Made by a program: the position numbers and the translations under genes. A stretch of 37,920 nt of DNA, taken from assembly GCA_035542975.1 (NCBI GenBank), contig DATKKK010000046.1, positions 1 through 37,920 on the forward strand, in the 5' to 3' direction. The notes beneath the pieces were generated by a model. The model had not been told where the DNA came from. It made no database searches and was given only the letters and a program-made list of their open reading frames with translations. Origin of the DNA: DATKKK01 sp035542975. Lineage in GTDB: Archaea > Thermoproteota > Bathyarchaeia > Bathyarchaeales > Bathycorpusculaceae. Below, one piece after another: positions 7,772 through 15,638 of this stretch; positions within the stretch are counted from its first letter, which is position 1, and each line of letters begins with the position of its first letter.

Positions 7772-8041
7772 TCAGGATAGGAGACTGGACAAAATATTTT
7801 TTAACTCGTTTTTGTCCTTTAAATTCCTAAAAATGGCTTTGCCGCTTGAATAAAGGCGAAAAGAAGCGTTTCCAAACATTAATTCAAAAATTATTCCCGA
7901 AACCGATTTTTCCATTTTAGCTTTTTTCAAGATTTTTCTGATTACCTCATCTTTTCTATCATATTTGAACGTAACAATCAAGCTTTTTTCTTCGCCACAT
8001 GTTTCCTCAATCCGAGCCACGTAATCTTCCACGTTAGCCAT
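7772..8041 (-). CDS. small alpha/beta protein at the end of the Fe-S assembly operon
   Basis: Not recognised. It has 89 residues and starts 5 bases after the sufS stop, so it is almost certainly co-transcribed. The predicted layout is helix, strand (SLIVTFKY), helix (KDEVIRKILKKAK), strand (SGIIFELMF), strand (ASFRLYSSGKAIFRN) and helix (KNELKNILSSLLS). The pattern of a strand ending in SSGK followed by a strand and a D/E-rich helix is reminiscent of a TBP-like half repeat or a small ferredoxin-like fold, but I cannot assign a family. A single Cys (C15) has no partner, so it is unlikely to bind a cluster itself. Its position suggests an accessory role to cysteine desulfuration, or simple hitch-hiking. 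Confidence 0.65.
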   Translation of the reverse strand: MANVEDYVARIEETCGEEKSLIVTFKYDRKDEVIRKILKKAKMEKSVSGIIFELMFGNASFRLYSSGKAIFRNLKDKNELKNILSSLLS

Positions 8042-8046
8042 TAGAA

Positions 8047-9276
8047 CTACGCGATCTCCTTCAAAACTTCGATAAATCGGTCAATCTCTTCACGTGTATT
8101 GTAAATGTAGAAGCTTGCTCTTGCAGAAGATTGCAGCTTGAGTATTTGATGTAAAGGTTGAGCGCAGTGAAAACCGCTCCTAATCATGATCCCATAATTA
8201 TCTAACGCCAAGGCAATGTCGTGAGAACTTGAGCCATTGATGCCGAAAGGAATTATGCCGCATTTTGCAGACGCATCCTTTGGGCCGTAAATCTCAACGT
8301 TTTTGCATTCTTGCATACGTCTCATTGCATAAGCTGTCAGCATTTCTTCATGCGATTCAACGTTTTCCATGCCTATTTTCTTCAAGTATTTGACAGCCTC
8401 CATCAAACCGATGCCACCGCAAACGTTGGGTGTTCCTGCTTCAAACTTCCAAGGCAGACTATTCCAAGAGATTGAACAACGCTTAGCAACGGGGTCAAAG
8501 GAGACTTCACGTATCATCTCACCGCCACCGTGAAAAGGTTCCATTTTTTCAAGGATTCCTCGTCTGCCGTACAAGACCCCTATGCCTGTTGGCGCCAACA
8601 TCTTATGTCCTGAAAAAGCAAGAAAATCCACATCTAAGTCTTTAACATTCACTGGCAAATGTGGAACGGATTGTGCTCCGTCAACAAGCGTCAAGGCTTC
8701 ATGTTCATGAGCAACCTTAACGATTCTTTTAACGTCGTTTACAACGCCTGTCACGTTTGAAACGTGGGAGAAACAAACTAGTTTTGTTTTATTCGAAACC
8801 ATTTTTTCAAAGGCTTCGTAATCTAAGGTTCCATCATTGTTCACTTCGGCATATCTAACTTTGAAGCCGTTTATTTTCGAGAGGTTTTCCCATGGAACTA
8901 TGTTGCTGTGATGCTCCATCAACGTGATAAGAACTTCATCATCTTTTCGTAGATTGTACAGACCCCAAGCGTAGGCAACAAGGTTTATAGCTTCGGTTGT
9001 TCCTCGCACGAAAACTGTTTCTTCCATGTCTTCTGCGTTTATGAACTTGGCAACTTCTTCGTGGGCGTTTTCGTAGAGTTCAGATGCTTCTTGAGAAAGC
9101 GTGTGTACAGCTCGATGTACGTTTGCGTTGTGGTTTTCGTAAAAATCTTTGACGACTTCAATTACTTGTTTGGGTTTCTGCGAGGTTGCAGCGTTGTCAA
9201 AGTAAATCAAGGGATAGTCATTGATTCGTCGTTTTAGTATTGGGAAATCTTCTCTTATCTTGTAGGGGTCTAGCAT
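8047..9276 (-). CDS. sufS: cysteine desulfurase, SufS type
   Basis: A 409-residue class V PLP enzyme that removes sulfur from L-cysteine as an enzyme persulfide for Fe-S cluster or thio-cofactor synthesis. The SufS active site is complete: FDNAATSQKP at residues 26-35, RGTTEAINLV at 91-100, EHHSN at 121-125 (PLP-stacking H123), DGAQSVPH at 199-206, the PLP lysine K225 in SGHKM, FEAGTPN at 278-284, and the persulfide cysteine C371 in RSGFHCAQP. It starts at the stop of the IscU-like gene (position 9276 is shared), so it is translationally coupled to the scaffold. No sufBCD genes are in the window. Confidence 0.93.
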   Translation of the reverse strand: MLDPYKIREDFPILKRRINDYPLIYFDNAATSQKPKQVIEVVKDFYENHNANVHRAVHTLSQEASELYENAHEEVAKFINAEDMEETVFVRGTTEAINLVAYAWGLYNLRKDDEVLITLMEHHSNIVPWENLSKINGFKVRYAEVNNDGTLDYEAFEKMVSNKTKLVCFSHVSNVTGVVNDVKRIVKVAHEHEALTLVDGAQSVPHLPVNVKDLDVDFLAFSGHKMLAPTGIGVLYGRRGILEKMEPFHGGGEMIREVSFDPVAKRCSISWNSLPWKFEAGTPNVCGGIGLMEAVKYLKKIGMENVESHEEMLTAYAMRRMQECKNVEIYGPKDASAKCGIIPFGINGSSSHDIALALDNYGIMIRSGFHCAQPLHQILKLQSSARASFYIYNTREEIDRFIEVLKEIA

Positions 9277-9776
9277 TATTTTTGTTCTTCCTTTTTCGTT
9301 CGTTTAGAAAGAAGCTTCGCCAGTTCCTCTTCTTCTAACGCTTGTTTCTCTTCGAAAGTGACCTCTTTCTGCAACCAAATAGGAGAAACCTTCTTGTTTT
9401 CATAGTATTTTCTGATGGCTCTTTTCAAAGCTCCAACAGCAAGAATGCCACAGTGGAATTTTACGCTGGGCAATCCTCCCACGGCTTCGGTAACGCTTTT
9501 CCAAGAAACTTTCCACGCACCCTCAAGCTTCAAACCTTTAACCATTTCCGTCACTATGCTCGAAGTTGCGATGTTAGCAGCACAGCCGTAGCTTTCAAAA
9601 GAGGCTTTTTCAATCACGTCTTGATCGTTGATTTTCAAATAGAAGGTTATCATGTCGCCGCACAAAGGGTTTCCAGCAACCGCCGTCACTGTTGCATCTT
9701 CCATCTTTCCCAGATTTTTAGGGTTCTTGAACAAATCAAGGACTTTGGGGTTGTATGGTAAAGGCGTTCTTGACAT
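9276..9776 (-). CDS. iscU: IscU/NifU-like Fe-S cluster scaffold protein
   Basis: A 166-residue IscU-family scaffold. The three cluster cysteines are present: C39 in NPLCGD (with D41), C65 in YGCAAN and C109 in FHCG with H108 next to it, matching the C-x-D, C and H-C pattern of IscU. The IscU region ends near residue 127; a Lys/Glu-rich tail of about 35 residues (QKEVTFEEKQALEEEEL onward) is an extension not seen in bacterial IscU. It lies between two desulfurase-family genes, 1 base from the NifS-like gene and overlapping sufS by 1 base, and so probably receives sulfur from one or both. Confidence 0.92.
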   Translation of the reverse strand: MSRTPLPYNPKVLDLFKNPKNLGKMEDATVTAVAGNPLCGDMITFYLKINDQDVIEKASFESYGCAANIATSSIVTEMVKGLKLEGAWKVSWKSVTEAVGGLPSVKFHCGILAVGALKRAIRKYYENKKVSPIWLQKEVTFEEKQALEEEELAKLLSKRTKKEEQK

Positions 9777-9777
9777 G

Positions 9778-11007
9778 TTACCTCACTCCTGTCGAGCCTA
9801 CTATTCCTCTTATTCTCTCAACTGCCTTTGAAATCGCTTCCAAGACATAGTTTATATCTTCTTCTGTTTGATATCGCGTAACTTTCATTAATATACTACC
9901 GTGAGCTGCATCGAATTTTCTGCCGATGGCTGCTAGAACGTGGCTGGGTTGAAGAAGCCTTCTTGTGCATGCGCTTCCACTTGAAACGTACACGCCTTTT
10001 AAGCTAAGCTCAATCGTTAAAGCCTCGCCTTCGCATCTCAGAAAGCTTATGTTCACGTTGTCAGTGCCTCGTTTGTCGCCTCGAGGCCCGTTTAGCTCAA
10101 CCTCAGGAACCTTGCTGGTAATGCCGTCCATCAGCATGTCTCGCAATTTTCGCATGTGTCTCATGTTGTCTTCGAAATTTTTAAAGGCCAACTCTGATGC
10201 TTTTGTGAAGCCGACAATTAAGGGCGTGTTTTCAACACCTGGCCAGAGTCTCTGGGTTCCTATTTGCCCCTCCAGAATTCTTTCCACGTTAACGCCTTCC
10301 TTAACATACAGAGCACCTATTCCTCGCGGACCTAGAATCTTGTAACTGCTTATGGTTGCTAAGTCTACTCCGATGTCTTGCACGTTGAACCCGATTTTGC
10401 CGTAGGCATCTGTAGCGTCGGTGTGAAAAATGACTTGCGGGTTTCTGTCTTTGACTATTTCTAAGGCTTCTTCGACAGGCTCTATCGTTCCAATTTCGTG
10501 GTTAACAGTTGACAGACTCACAAGAACAGTTTCTTTGTCCACTGCTGCTTTCAGTTTTTCAAGGTTTATGAAGCCTTCACCGTCAACGGGGATTTTTATT
10601 GTCGTAAACCCTTGTTTTTCAAGCATTTCCGCGACGTGCAATACGCTTAAGGGTTCAATCTCTGAAACTATGATTTTCTTACCTTTGTCTTTCGCTGCAA
10701 GAATCGTGCCCATAAGTGCAAGGTTGTTGGCTTCGGTTTCTCCTGGCGTAAAATTAACTTCTTCGGCGGTTTCGCTTCCCAAACATGCAGCGATTTTCTG
10801 TGCAGATTCCATTATTGTTTCGAAGGCTTCCCAGCCTGGTTTATGCGTCAAAGTGGGGTTGCCATAGGCAAGTTTACTGTAATATGGCTGCATTGCGTCA
10901 ACTACTTCTTTTGGAACAATGCTCGAGTTTTCATTATCCAAGTAAACTTCGTGCTTCAAGCCTTCGTGCGCTTTAATCAACTCTTTAACGTTTTCCACCA
11001 TATTCAT
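9778..11007 (-). CDS. divergent NifS/IscS-like class V aminotransferase-fold protein
   Basis: A 409-residue member of the NifS/IscS branch and first gene of the Fe-S operon. The persulfide-cysteine loop SSGSACT (C347) and the PLP lysine K223 are kept, but other PLP contacts conserved in IscS are changed by my alignment by eye: the stacking His of the TEH motif is Pro119 (IEPLS), the Asn of VNNE is His170, the Gln of DATQ is Asp200 (DATDA), the His of SGHK is Tyr222 (SSYK), and the RSGT phosphate-binding loop reads WPGVEN. D197 is retained. It may be a structural or sulfur-relay partner of IscU rather than a normal desulfurase. Archaeoglobus IscS is a known precedent for an altered active site. 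ATG at 11001 is an alternative start. Confidence 0.85.
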   Translation of the reverse strand: MNMVENVKELIKAHEGLKHEVYLDNENSSIVPKEVVDAMQPYYSKLAYGNPTLTHKPGWEAFETIMESAQKIAACLGSETAEEVNFTPGETEANNLALMGTILAAKDKGKKIIVSEIEPLSVLHVAEMLEKQGFTTIKIPVDGEGFINLEKLKAAVDKETVLVSLSTVNHEIGTIEPVEEALEIVKDRNPQVIFHTDATDAYGKIGFNVQDIGVDLATISSYKILGPRGIGALYVKEGVNVERILEGQIGTQRLWPGVENTPLIVGFTKASELAFKNFEDNMRHMRKLRDMLMDGITSKVPEVELNGPRGDKRGTDNVNISFLRCEGEALTIELSLKGVYVSSGSACTRRLLQPSHVLAAIGRKFDAAHGSILMKVTRYQTEEDINYVLEAISKAVERIRGIVGSTGVR

Positions 11008-11171
11008 AAATCAACTCTTTCAAGCAAACATGCACTCTTCATTGTCTAGTATCAATTCTCTAATAGAAAAACATAACCTAAAAAAGAAACGAAAAACCAT
11101 CAGCATAACAGTTTAATTGATTAACAAGTTATTTGCTGTTAGAAGAAAAAAAGGCAGATAGGCGCGTTTAA

Positions 11172-13403
11172 GTGAAAATAGCAGATTTGTCTATTCCAGA
11201 ACAGGTCAAAGGGACAATAATTAAAGAAGGGATAGTGGAACTTTATCCTCCGCAGGAAGAAGCGATTAGGGCAGGGGCTTTGGAAGGAAGAAAACTTGTT
11301 TTAGCCAGCCCGACGGCTTCTGGAAAAACTCTGGTTGCAGAACTTTGTGCCCTCAGGCATATATTGGAAAAAAACGGAAAAACGATGTATCTGACGCCCT
11401 TGAGAGCTTTGGCAAGCGAGAAATTTGAAGAATTCAAAAAATATGCCTCGATAACGAAGACAGATGGAAAACATGTCAGGGTAGGCATCAGCACGGGTGA
11501 CTATGACAGCACTGATTCGTGGCTGGAAAGATACGACATAATCATAACCACTAACGAGAAGGCAGATTCGCTTCTGAGACATCGAGCGAAATGGATGGAA
11601 GAAATTTCGCTGGTTGTGGCTGACGAAGTGCACTTGTTGAATGATGCTGAACGTGGGCCAACTCTTGAGGTTGTCTTGGCTAGGCTCATGGAAATCAACC
11701 CAGATATCCAGGTTTTAGCGTTGAGCGCCACGATAGGCAACGTGCAGGAAATTGCAGAATGGCTCAAAGCAGGCTACGTCACGACGGAATGGAGACCAGT
11801 TAACTTGAAAGAAGGCGTTCTGCTCAATGACGAAATCCAATACAAAGATGGAGACTCTCACAAGATAGAAAAGAAAACGAGAGACGAAACCATCAATTTA
11901 GCGTTGAACACCGTCAAATCCGGCGGCCAAGCATTGGTTTTTGCTTCCACCAGAAAAAGCTCAGTGACACTGGCGAAAAAGATCGCGGGTGAAATAGACA
12001 AAGTTTTATCCAAGCCTATCAAACGAGCTTTGGAACACGATGCCAACAAGATTCTAGCGGCTGGTGAGAGAACAAGACTGAGCGAATCACTTGCCGAAAT
12101 TGTAAGACTCGGCACAGCCTTTCACCACGCTGGTTTAGGAGGTGGACATCGCAAAGTAATAGAAGATTCGTTCCGACAGGGAAGAATTAAAATTTTAACT
12201 GCGACGCCGACGCTGGCTTTCGGCGTAAACCTGCCTGCTAGAACGGTGGTGGTGCAGGATTACAAACGATACGAACCCGGTTACGGTTTCTACCCGATTA
12301 GTGTTTTGGAATACAAGCAGATGGCAGGCAGGGCGGGAAGACCAAAGTACGATAAGAATGGCGAAGCCATACTCATCGCGAAGACGGCTGACGAAGCTGA
12401 TTATTTAGTTGAAAACTACATTCTGGCTCGACCAGAACGCATCTGGTCAAGACTTGCAGTTGAAAGAATCTTGAGGTCTCACGTGCTTGCAACCATAGCC
12501 GCGGATTTCGCCCATTCAGAACAGGGGCTTTTCGAGTTTTTCGGCAGAACCTTCTACGCGCATCAGTATGATGTTGACGCGATAAAGAGTATAATAGCCA
12601 AGATTCTGAAGTACCTATATGACGAGGACATGATTGAAGTGTATAGGGAGGAGATTAACGCTACACGGTTTGGAAAACGGGTTAGCGACCTATACGTGGA
12701 CCCAGTTTCAGCCGTTGCCATCCGCAACGCGCTAAGAAAAGAGCCTGTTTCTTTAACAGAATTAAGTTTGCTCCACTTGATTGCACACACGCCTGACATG
12801 GGTCCGACAATTAGACCGTACACAAACGAAATAGACAAGATTACGGTTTTCATGGAGGAACATCGCGAAGAATTCCTGACCGAGGTGCCCAACGAGTGGG
12901 ATGATCGAGTTAACTATGAAGAGTTTCTTGGTGAAGTAAAAACGGCCATCGTTCTCAACGCGTGGATCGATGAAATGAGCGAGGACGGGATGATTGATCG
13001 GTTCAGAGTGCAGCCCGGAGATCTTTACAGAACGATTGAGAATGCGAAATGGCTACTTCATGCCGCGCATGAATTGTCAATGCTTTTCGGCAACAAGCAA
13101 GTAGCGTCGCTGACACTTCAGCTTATGCAAAGAGTAGAGAAGGGTGTCAAGAAAGAATTGTTATCCATAGTTAAGCTTGAGGGAGTCGGCAGAGTGCGAG
13201 GACGCATAATATACAATGCCGGGTACACGTCGATCGAGGATATAAAACATGCGGCTTTGGATGATTTGACGAATTTGCCGTTGATCGGACCTGGGTTGGC
13301 GAGGAAGATAAAAGAACAAGTGGGCGGGTACGTAAAGAAAGACGCGTGGGAAAAATTAGAAAGAACAGAAGAGTACAGACAAAAAGCATTAACAGAATAT
13401 TAG
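11172..13403 (+). CDS. hel308: Hel308-type Ski2-like DNA helicase
   Basis: A 743-residue superfamily-2 3'-5' DNA helicase that acts at stalled replication forks and in recombination. Motifs in order: Q-motif LYPPQEEA (24-31), Walker A ASPTASGKT (45-53), TPLRALASEK (75-84), Walker B DEVH (151-154), motif III SAT (185-187), FHHAGLGGGHRK, GVNLPARTVVV, and motif VI QMAGRAGRP. After the winged helix and ratchet domain, a C-terminal helix-hairpin-helix region (LEGVGRVRGRIIYNAGY, LPLIGPGLARKI) matches domain 5 of Hel308. It starts with GTG. It stands alone, divergent from the Fe-S operon and convergent with purB. Length and order of motifs are normal for the family. Confidence 0.93.
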   Translation: MKIADLSIPEQVKGTIIKEGIVELYPPQEEAIRAGALEGRKLVLASPTASGKTLVAELCALRHILEKNGKTMYLTPLRALASEKFEEFKKYASITKTDGKHVRVGISTGDYDSTDSWLERYDIIITTNEKADSLLRHRAKWMEEISLVVADEVHLLNDAERGPTLEVVLARLMEINPDIQVLALSATIGNVQEIAEWLKAGYVTTEWRPVNLKEGVLLNDEIQYKDGDSHKIEKKTRDETINLALNTVKSGGQALVFASTRKSSVTLAKKIAGEIDKVLSKPIKRALEHDANKILAAGERTRLSESLAEIVRLGTAFHHAGLGGGHRKVIEDSFRQGRIKILTATPTLAFGVNLPARTVVVQDYKRYEPGYGFYPISVLEYKQMAGRAGRPKYDKNGEAILIAKTADEADYLVENYILARPERIWSRLAVERILRSHVLATIAADFAHSEQGLFEFFGRTFYAHQYDVDAIKSIIAKILKYLYDEDMIEVYREEINATRFGKRVSDLYVDPVSAVAIRNALRKEPVSLTELSLLHLIAHTPDMGPTIRPYTNEIDKITVFMEEHREEFLTEVPNEWDDRVNYEEFLGEVKTAIVLNAWIDEMSEDGMIDRFRVQPGDLYRTIENAKWLLHAAHELSMLFGNKQVASLTLQLMQRVEKGVKKELLSIVKLEGVGRVRGRIIYNAGYTSIEDIKHAALDDLTNLPLIGPGLARKIKEQVGGYVKKDAWEKLERTEEYRQKALTEY

Positions 13404-13435
13404 CCGCTTGAAAGCAAAAACTACATCACTATTGC

Positions 13436-14803
13436 TCAGCTTGCTCCTCTCATTCTGCGCTCTTCCTGAGTCTTTCTAACTATGAGCTCAACTTGTTTTA
13501 CTGCAGTGCCCAGATAATTTCTGGCGTTCAAAGCTTCATCGATTTCTTTCTTGCTTAGTTTTTGACAAATAAGCTTGTCTTCTAGAAGAATTTCTTTGAA
13601 ATGTCTCGCTTCAACTTCGCTTTTCAGGGTTAGTTTTCTGAGATACTCATGAGCTTCTTGACGATTCATGCCTTTCCGTGCCAAAGCAATCATCACAGCC
13701 TCCGACATACTCCGCCCCTCAGTAATCTCCATGTTCCTGAGCATCCGCTGCTCATCAACGCGCAGATTAGCTAAAATACCATTCATAAGAAAAAGTAAGT
13801 AATCCGTCAGTACGCAAGCCTCAGGCAAGACAAAACGTTCTGCAGATGACTGCGTCAAATCACGTTCATGCCACGTTACCACATCCTCAAACGCAGGCAC
13901 AACGAGACTTCTGACGATCCGCGACAAACCACATATTCTTTCACACAATTCAGGGTTTCTCTTATGCGACATGGTTGAGCTGCCCACCTGTTTCCCAGCC
14001 TCAAACGCTTCAAAAAGCTCCCCGATCTCTGGTCTTTGTAGCTCGCGGATTTCCGTGGCAAAATTCTCAAGCGAAGCCGAAATGCCAGCAAGCATGCAAA
14101 CTAGCTCCGCATGACGATCTCGCTGCACGATCTGTGTTGAGATGTCAGCCGCTTTGAGACCAAGCCTCTTCATAACAAGCTCCTGAATCTTCATCGCATT
14201 AGGTCCAAGCCCAGCTTGTGTGCCTACTGCGCCACTTATCTTGCCGACCAGAACTCGCTCCCTGCATTGCCTCAGCCTCTCAATGTTCCTCGAAACCTCG
14301 CGCGTCCACACTGCAAACTTGAAGCCCAACGTGATTGGCAATGCATGCTGACCATGTGTTCTGCCCATCATCATGGTTTCCTTGTACTGCAGAGCCTTAT
14401 CCATCAGCATCTTTTCAAGTTCGTCAAGCCTCTTCTCGATTATCTCCAACGCTTCTTTCAACTGCAGAGCATTAGCTGTATCCACGATGTCGTAGCTTGT
14501 TACGCCGAGGTGTACGCATCCGCCACTCGGTCCACATGCTTCAGACAAGGCTCTGACCAAAGCAGTAATGTCATGTTTTATTTCGCTTTCAATTTCTTTT
14601 ATGCGGCTCAGCTTGACATGCTTTAGCAAGGCAGTAGCCATGACCTTCTCGGCGTCTTTCTTTGATATGTTGCCAACTTCAGCATGTACCCACGCCAAAG
14701 CCGCTTCAACATCAAGCATCTTCTGAACGCGTGTCTCTTCTTCGAAAATTCTTTTCATTTCAGGAGTTCCATAACGTCCTGTATCGATTGGCAGAATAGG
14801 CAA
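13436..14803 (-). CDS. purB: adenylosuccinate lyase
   Basis: Fumarase/aspartase-superfamily enzyme that cleaves SAICAR to AICAR and adenylosuccinate to AMP, each with release of fumarate, in purine synthesis. The frame is open from a TTG at 14860, but the TTG at 14803 is preferred: the product then begins LPILPIDTGRYGTPEM, the normal N-terminus of archaeal PurB, and GAGGGA lies about 8 bases upstream. Counting from 14860, HLGVTSYDIVDTA (117-129), GRTHGQHA (166-173, catalytic His region) and the superfamily signature GSSTMSHKRNPE (293-304, catalytic Ser loop) are all intact. From 14803 it is 455 residues. Convergent with hel308 (32-base gap) and on the same strand as the upstream GNAT gene. 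Confidence 0.93.
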   Translation of the reverse strand: MPILPIDTGRYGTPEMKRIFEEETRVQKMLDVEAALAWVHAEVGNISKKDAEKVMATALLKHVKLSRIKEIESEIKHDITALVRALSEACGPSGGCVHLGVTSYDIVDTANALQLKEALEIIEKRLDELEKMLMDKALQYKETMMMGRTHGQHALPITLGFKFAVWTREVSRNIERLRQCRERVLVGKISGAVGTQAGLGPNAMKIQELVMKRLGLKAADISTQIVQRDRHAELVCMLAGISASLENFATEIRELQRPEIGELFEAFEAGKQVGSSTMSHKRNPELCERICGLSRIVRSLVVPAFEDVVTWHERDLTQSSAERFVLPEACVLTDYLLFLMNGILANLRVDEQRMLRNMEITEGRSMSEAVMIALARKGMNRQEAHEYLRKLTLKSEVEARHFKEILLEDKLICQKLSKKEIDEALNARNYLGTAVKQVELIVRKTQEERRMRGAS

Positions 14804-14921
14804 CGTGTTTGTCCCTCGGTCAAGAGAATATTGAGGATTAAAGATTAATGTTTTACCCAAACAAATAGGTAGAGCACATTTGAATAATTCTGGGTAACAT
14901 TCGATTTGTTGAATTGTTTCC

Positions 14922-15545
14922 TCAAGGGTTGCTGTTTTCTTTGATAGTGCAGTGTTTCATTATGTACTCGTCTAATTTTTGTCCCAAAACTTGCTTCAAC
15001 AAATCCATCCGTATTTGCAGATACTCGTCTCGAAGAATGTCGAAGTAGAAACGATCCCATTTCCGTCCGTTCACGAAAGCAGATTGTCTTGTTATTCCGC
15101 TCTTCTTGAAGCCGCATTCTTCCAAAACCTTGTGGGCGCGACGGTTATACTCTACGCTGGAAGCTTCACAACGATCCATGTTTAATTGGTTAAAAGCCAT
15201 CTCTAACAAAGCCACAGTAATCTGATGGCCTAACCCCTTGTTCCACGACTGTTTCTTACCAATATACGTGCCCACCTCAGCATTTCTCACGTTACTCCAA
15301 TCGTGCAGTTCCAAACGAGCAATGCCAACAGGCTCTTTGGAGTCAACAAGCTCAATTATGAAGTGAAGCTCTTTCTCGCATGCCACCCATCCTTCATATC
15401 TTTTTTCAAGCTGCGCCATGTTCACAAAATTCATCGGCATATTACGTGAATACATGATGACTTCAAAGTCGTTCTCCCACTCATGCAGCACTTTCAAATC
15501 TTCTTTTTCCACTGGCCTGAAACGCACGTCGCCAAACTCGAACAT
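14922..15545 (-). CDS. GNAT-family N-acetyltransferase (RimJ/RimL-like)
   Basis: A 207-residue GNAT acetyltransferase of the RimJ/RimL-like type, transferring acetyl from acetyl-CoA to an amine (protein N-terminus or small molecule). It opens with VRFRPVEKEDLKVLHEWEND, the typical first strand and helix of this group. EVGTYIGKKQSWNKGLGHQITVALLEMAF holds the acetyl-CoA pyrophosphate loop (Q/R-x-x-G-x-G/A variant, here KQSWNKGLG), and ASSVEYNRRAHKVLEECGFKKSGITR is the conserved C-terminal N-x-x-x-x-x-x-E-x-x-G-F region. A helical extension of about 35 residues follows the domain. It lies upstream of purB on the same strand with a gap too long to be sure of an operon. The substrate is unknown. 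Confidence 0.8.
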   Translation of the reverse strand: MFEFGDVRFRPVEKEDLKVLHEWENDFEVIMYSRNMPMNFVNMAQLEKRYEGWVACEKELHFIIELVDSKEPVGIARLELHDWSNVRNAEVGTYIGKKQSWNKGLGHQITVALLEMAFNQLNMDRCEASSVEYNRRAHKVLEECGFKKSGITRQSAFVNGRKWDRFYFDILRDEYLQIRMDLLKQVLGQKLDEYIMKHCTIKENSNP

Positions 15546-15638
15546 GTAAAGCTCACCACCAAACTATGGCTAGCGTAAAGCTGCTATTAACCTTAATTAT
15601 CCAGAACACGACAAGTAAAAACCAAAGGTCATCCGTTT

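Noticed and set aside
7624..7830. A 68-residue plus-strand ORF overlapping the stop of the upstream gene (ATGA)
   Set aside because: It runs straight through the hairpin/T-run terminator at 7655-7691 and overlaps the end of a well-placed minus-strand gene; its composition is not protein-like. The overlap with the stop is probably chance.
9342..10867. Several plus-strand ORFs of 126-145 residues opposite the IscU and NifS-like genes
   Set aside because: They are antisense to well-supported genes and show no motifs of their own.
14845..15117. A 90-residue minus-strand ORF in a shifted frame between purB and the acetyltransferase
   Set aside because: It is a shadow of the acetyltransferase coding sequence running into the purB start region; no ribosome-binding site and no recognisable domain.
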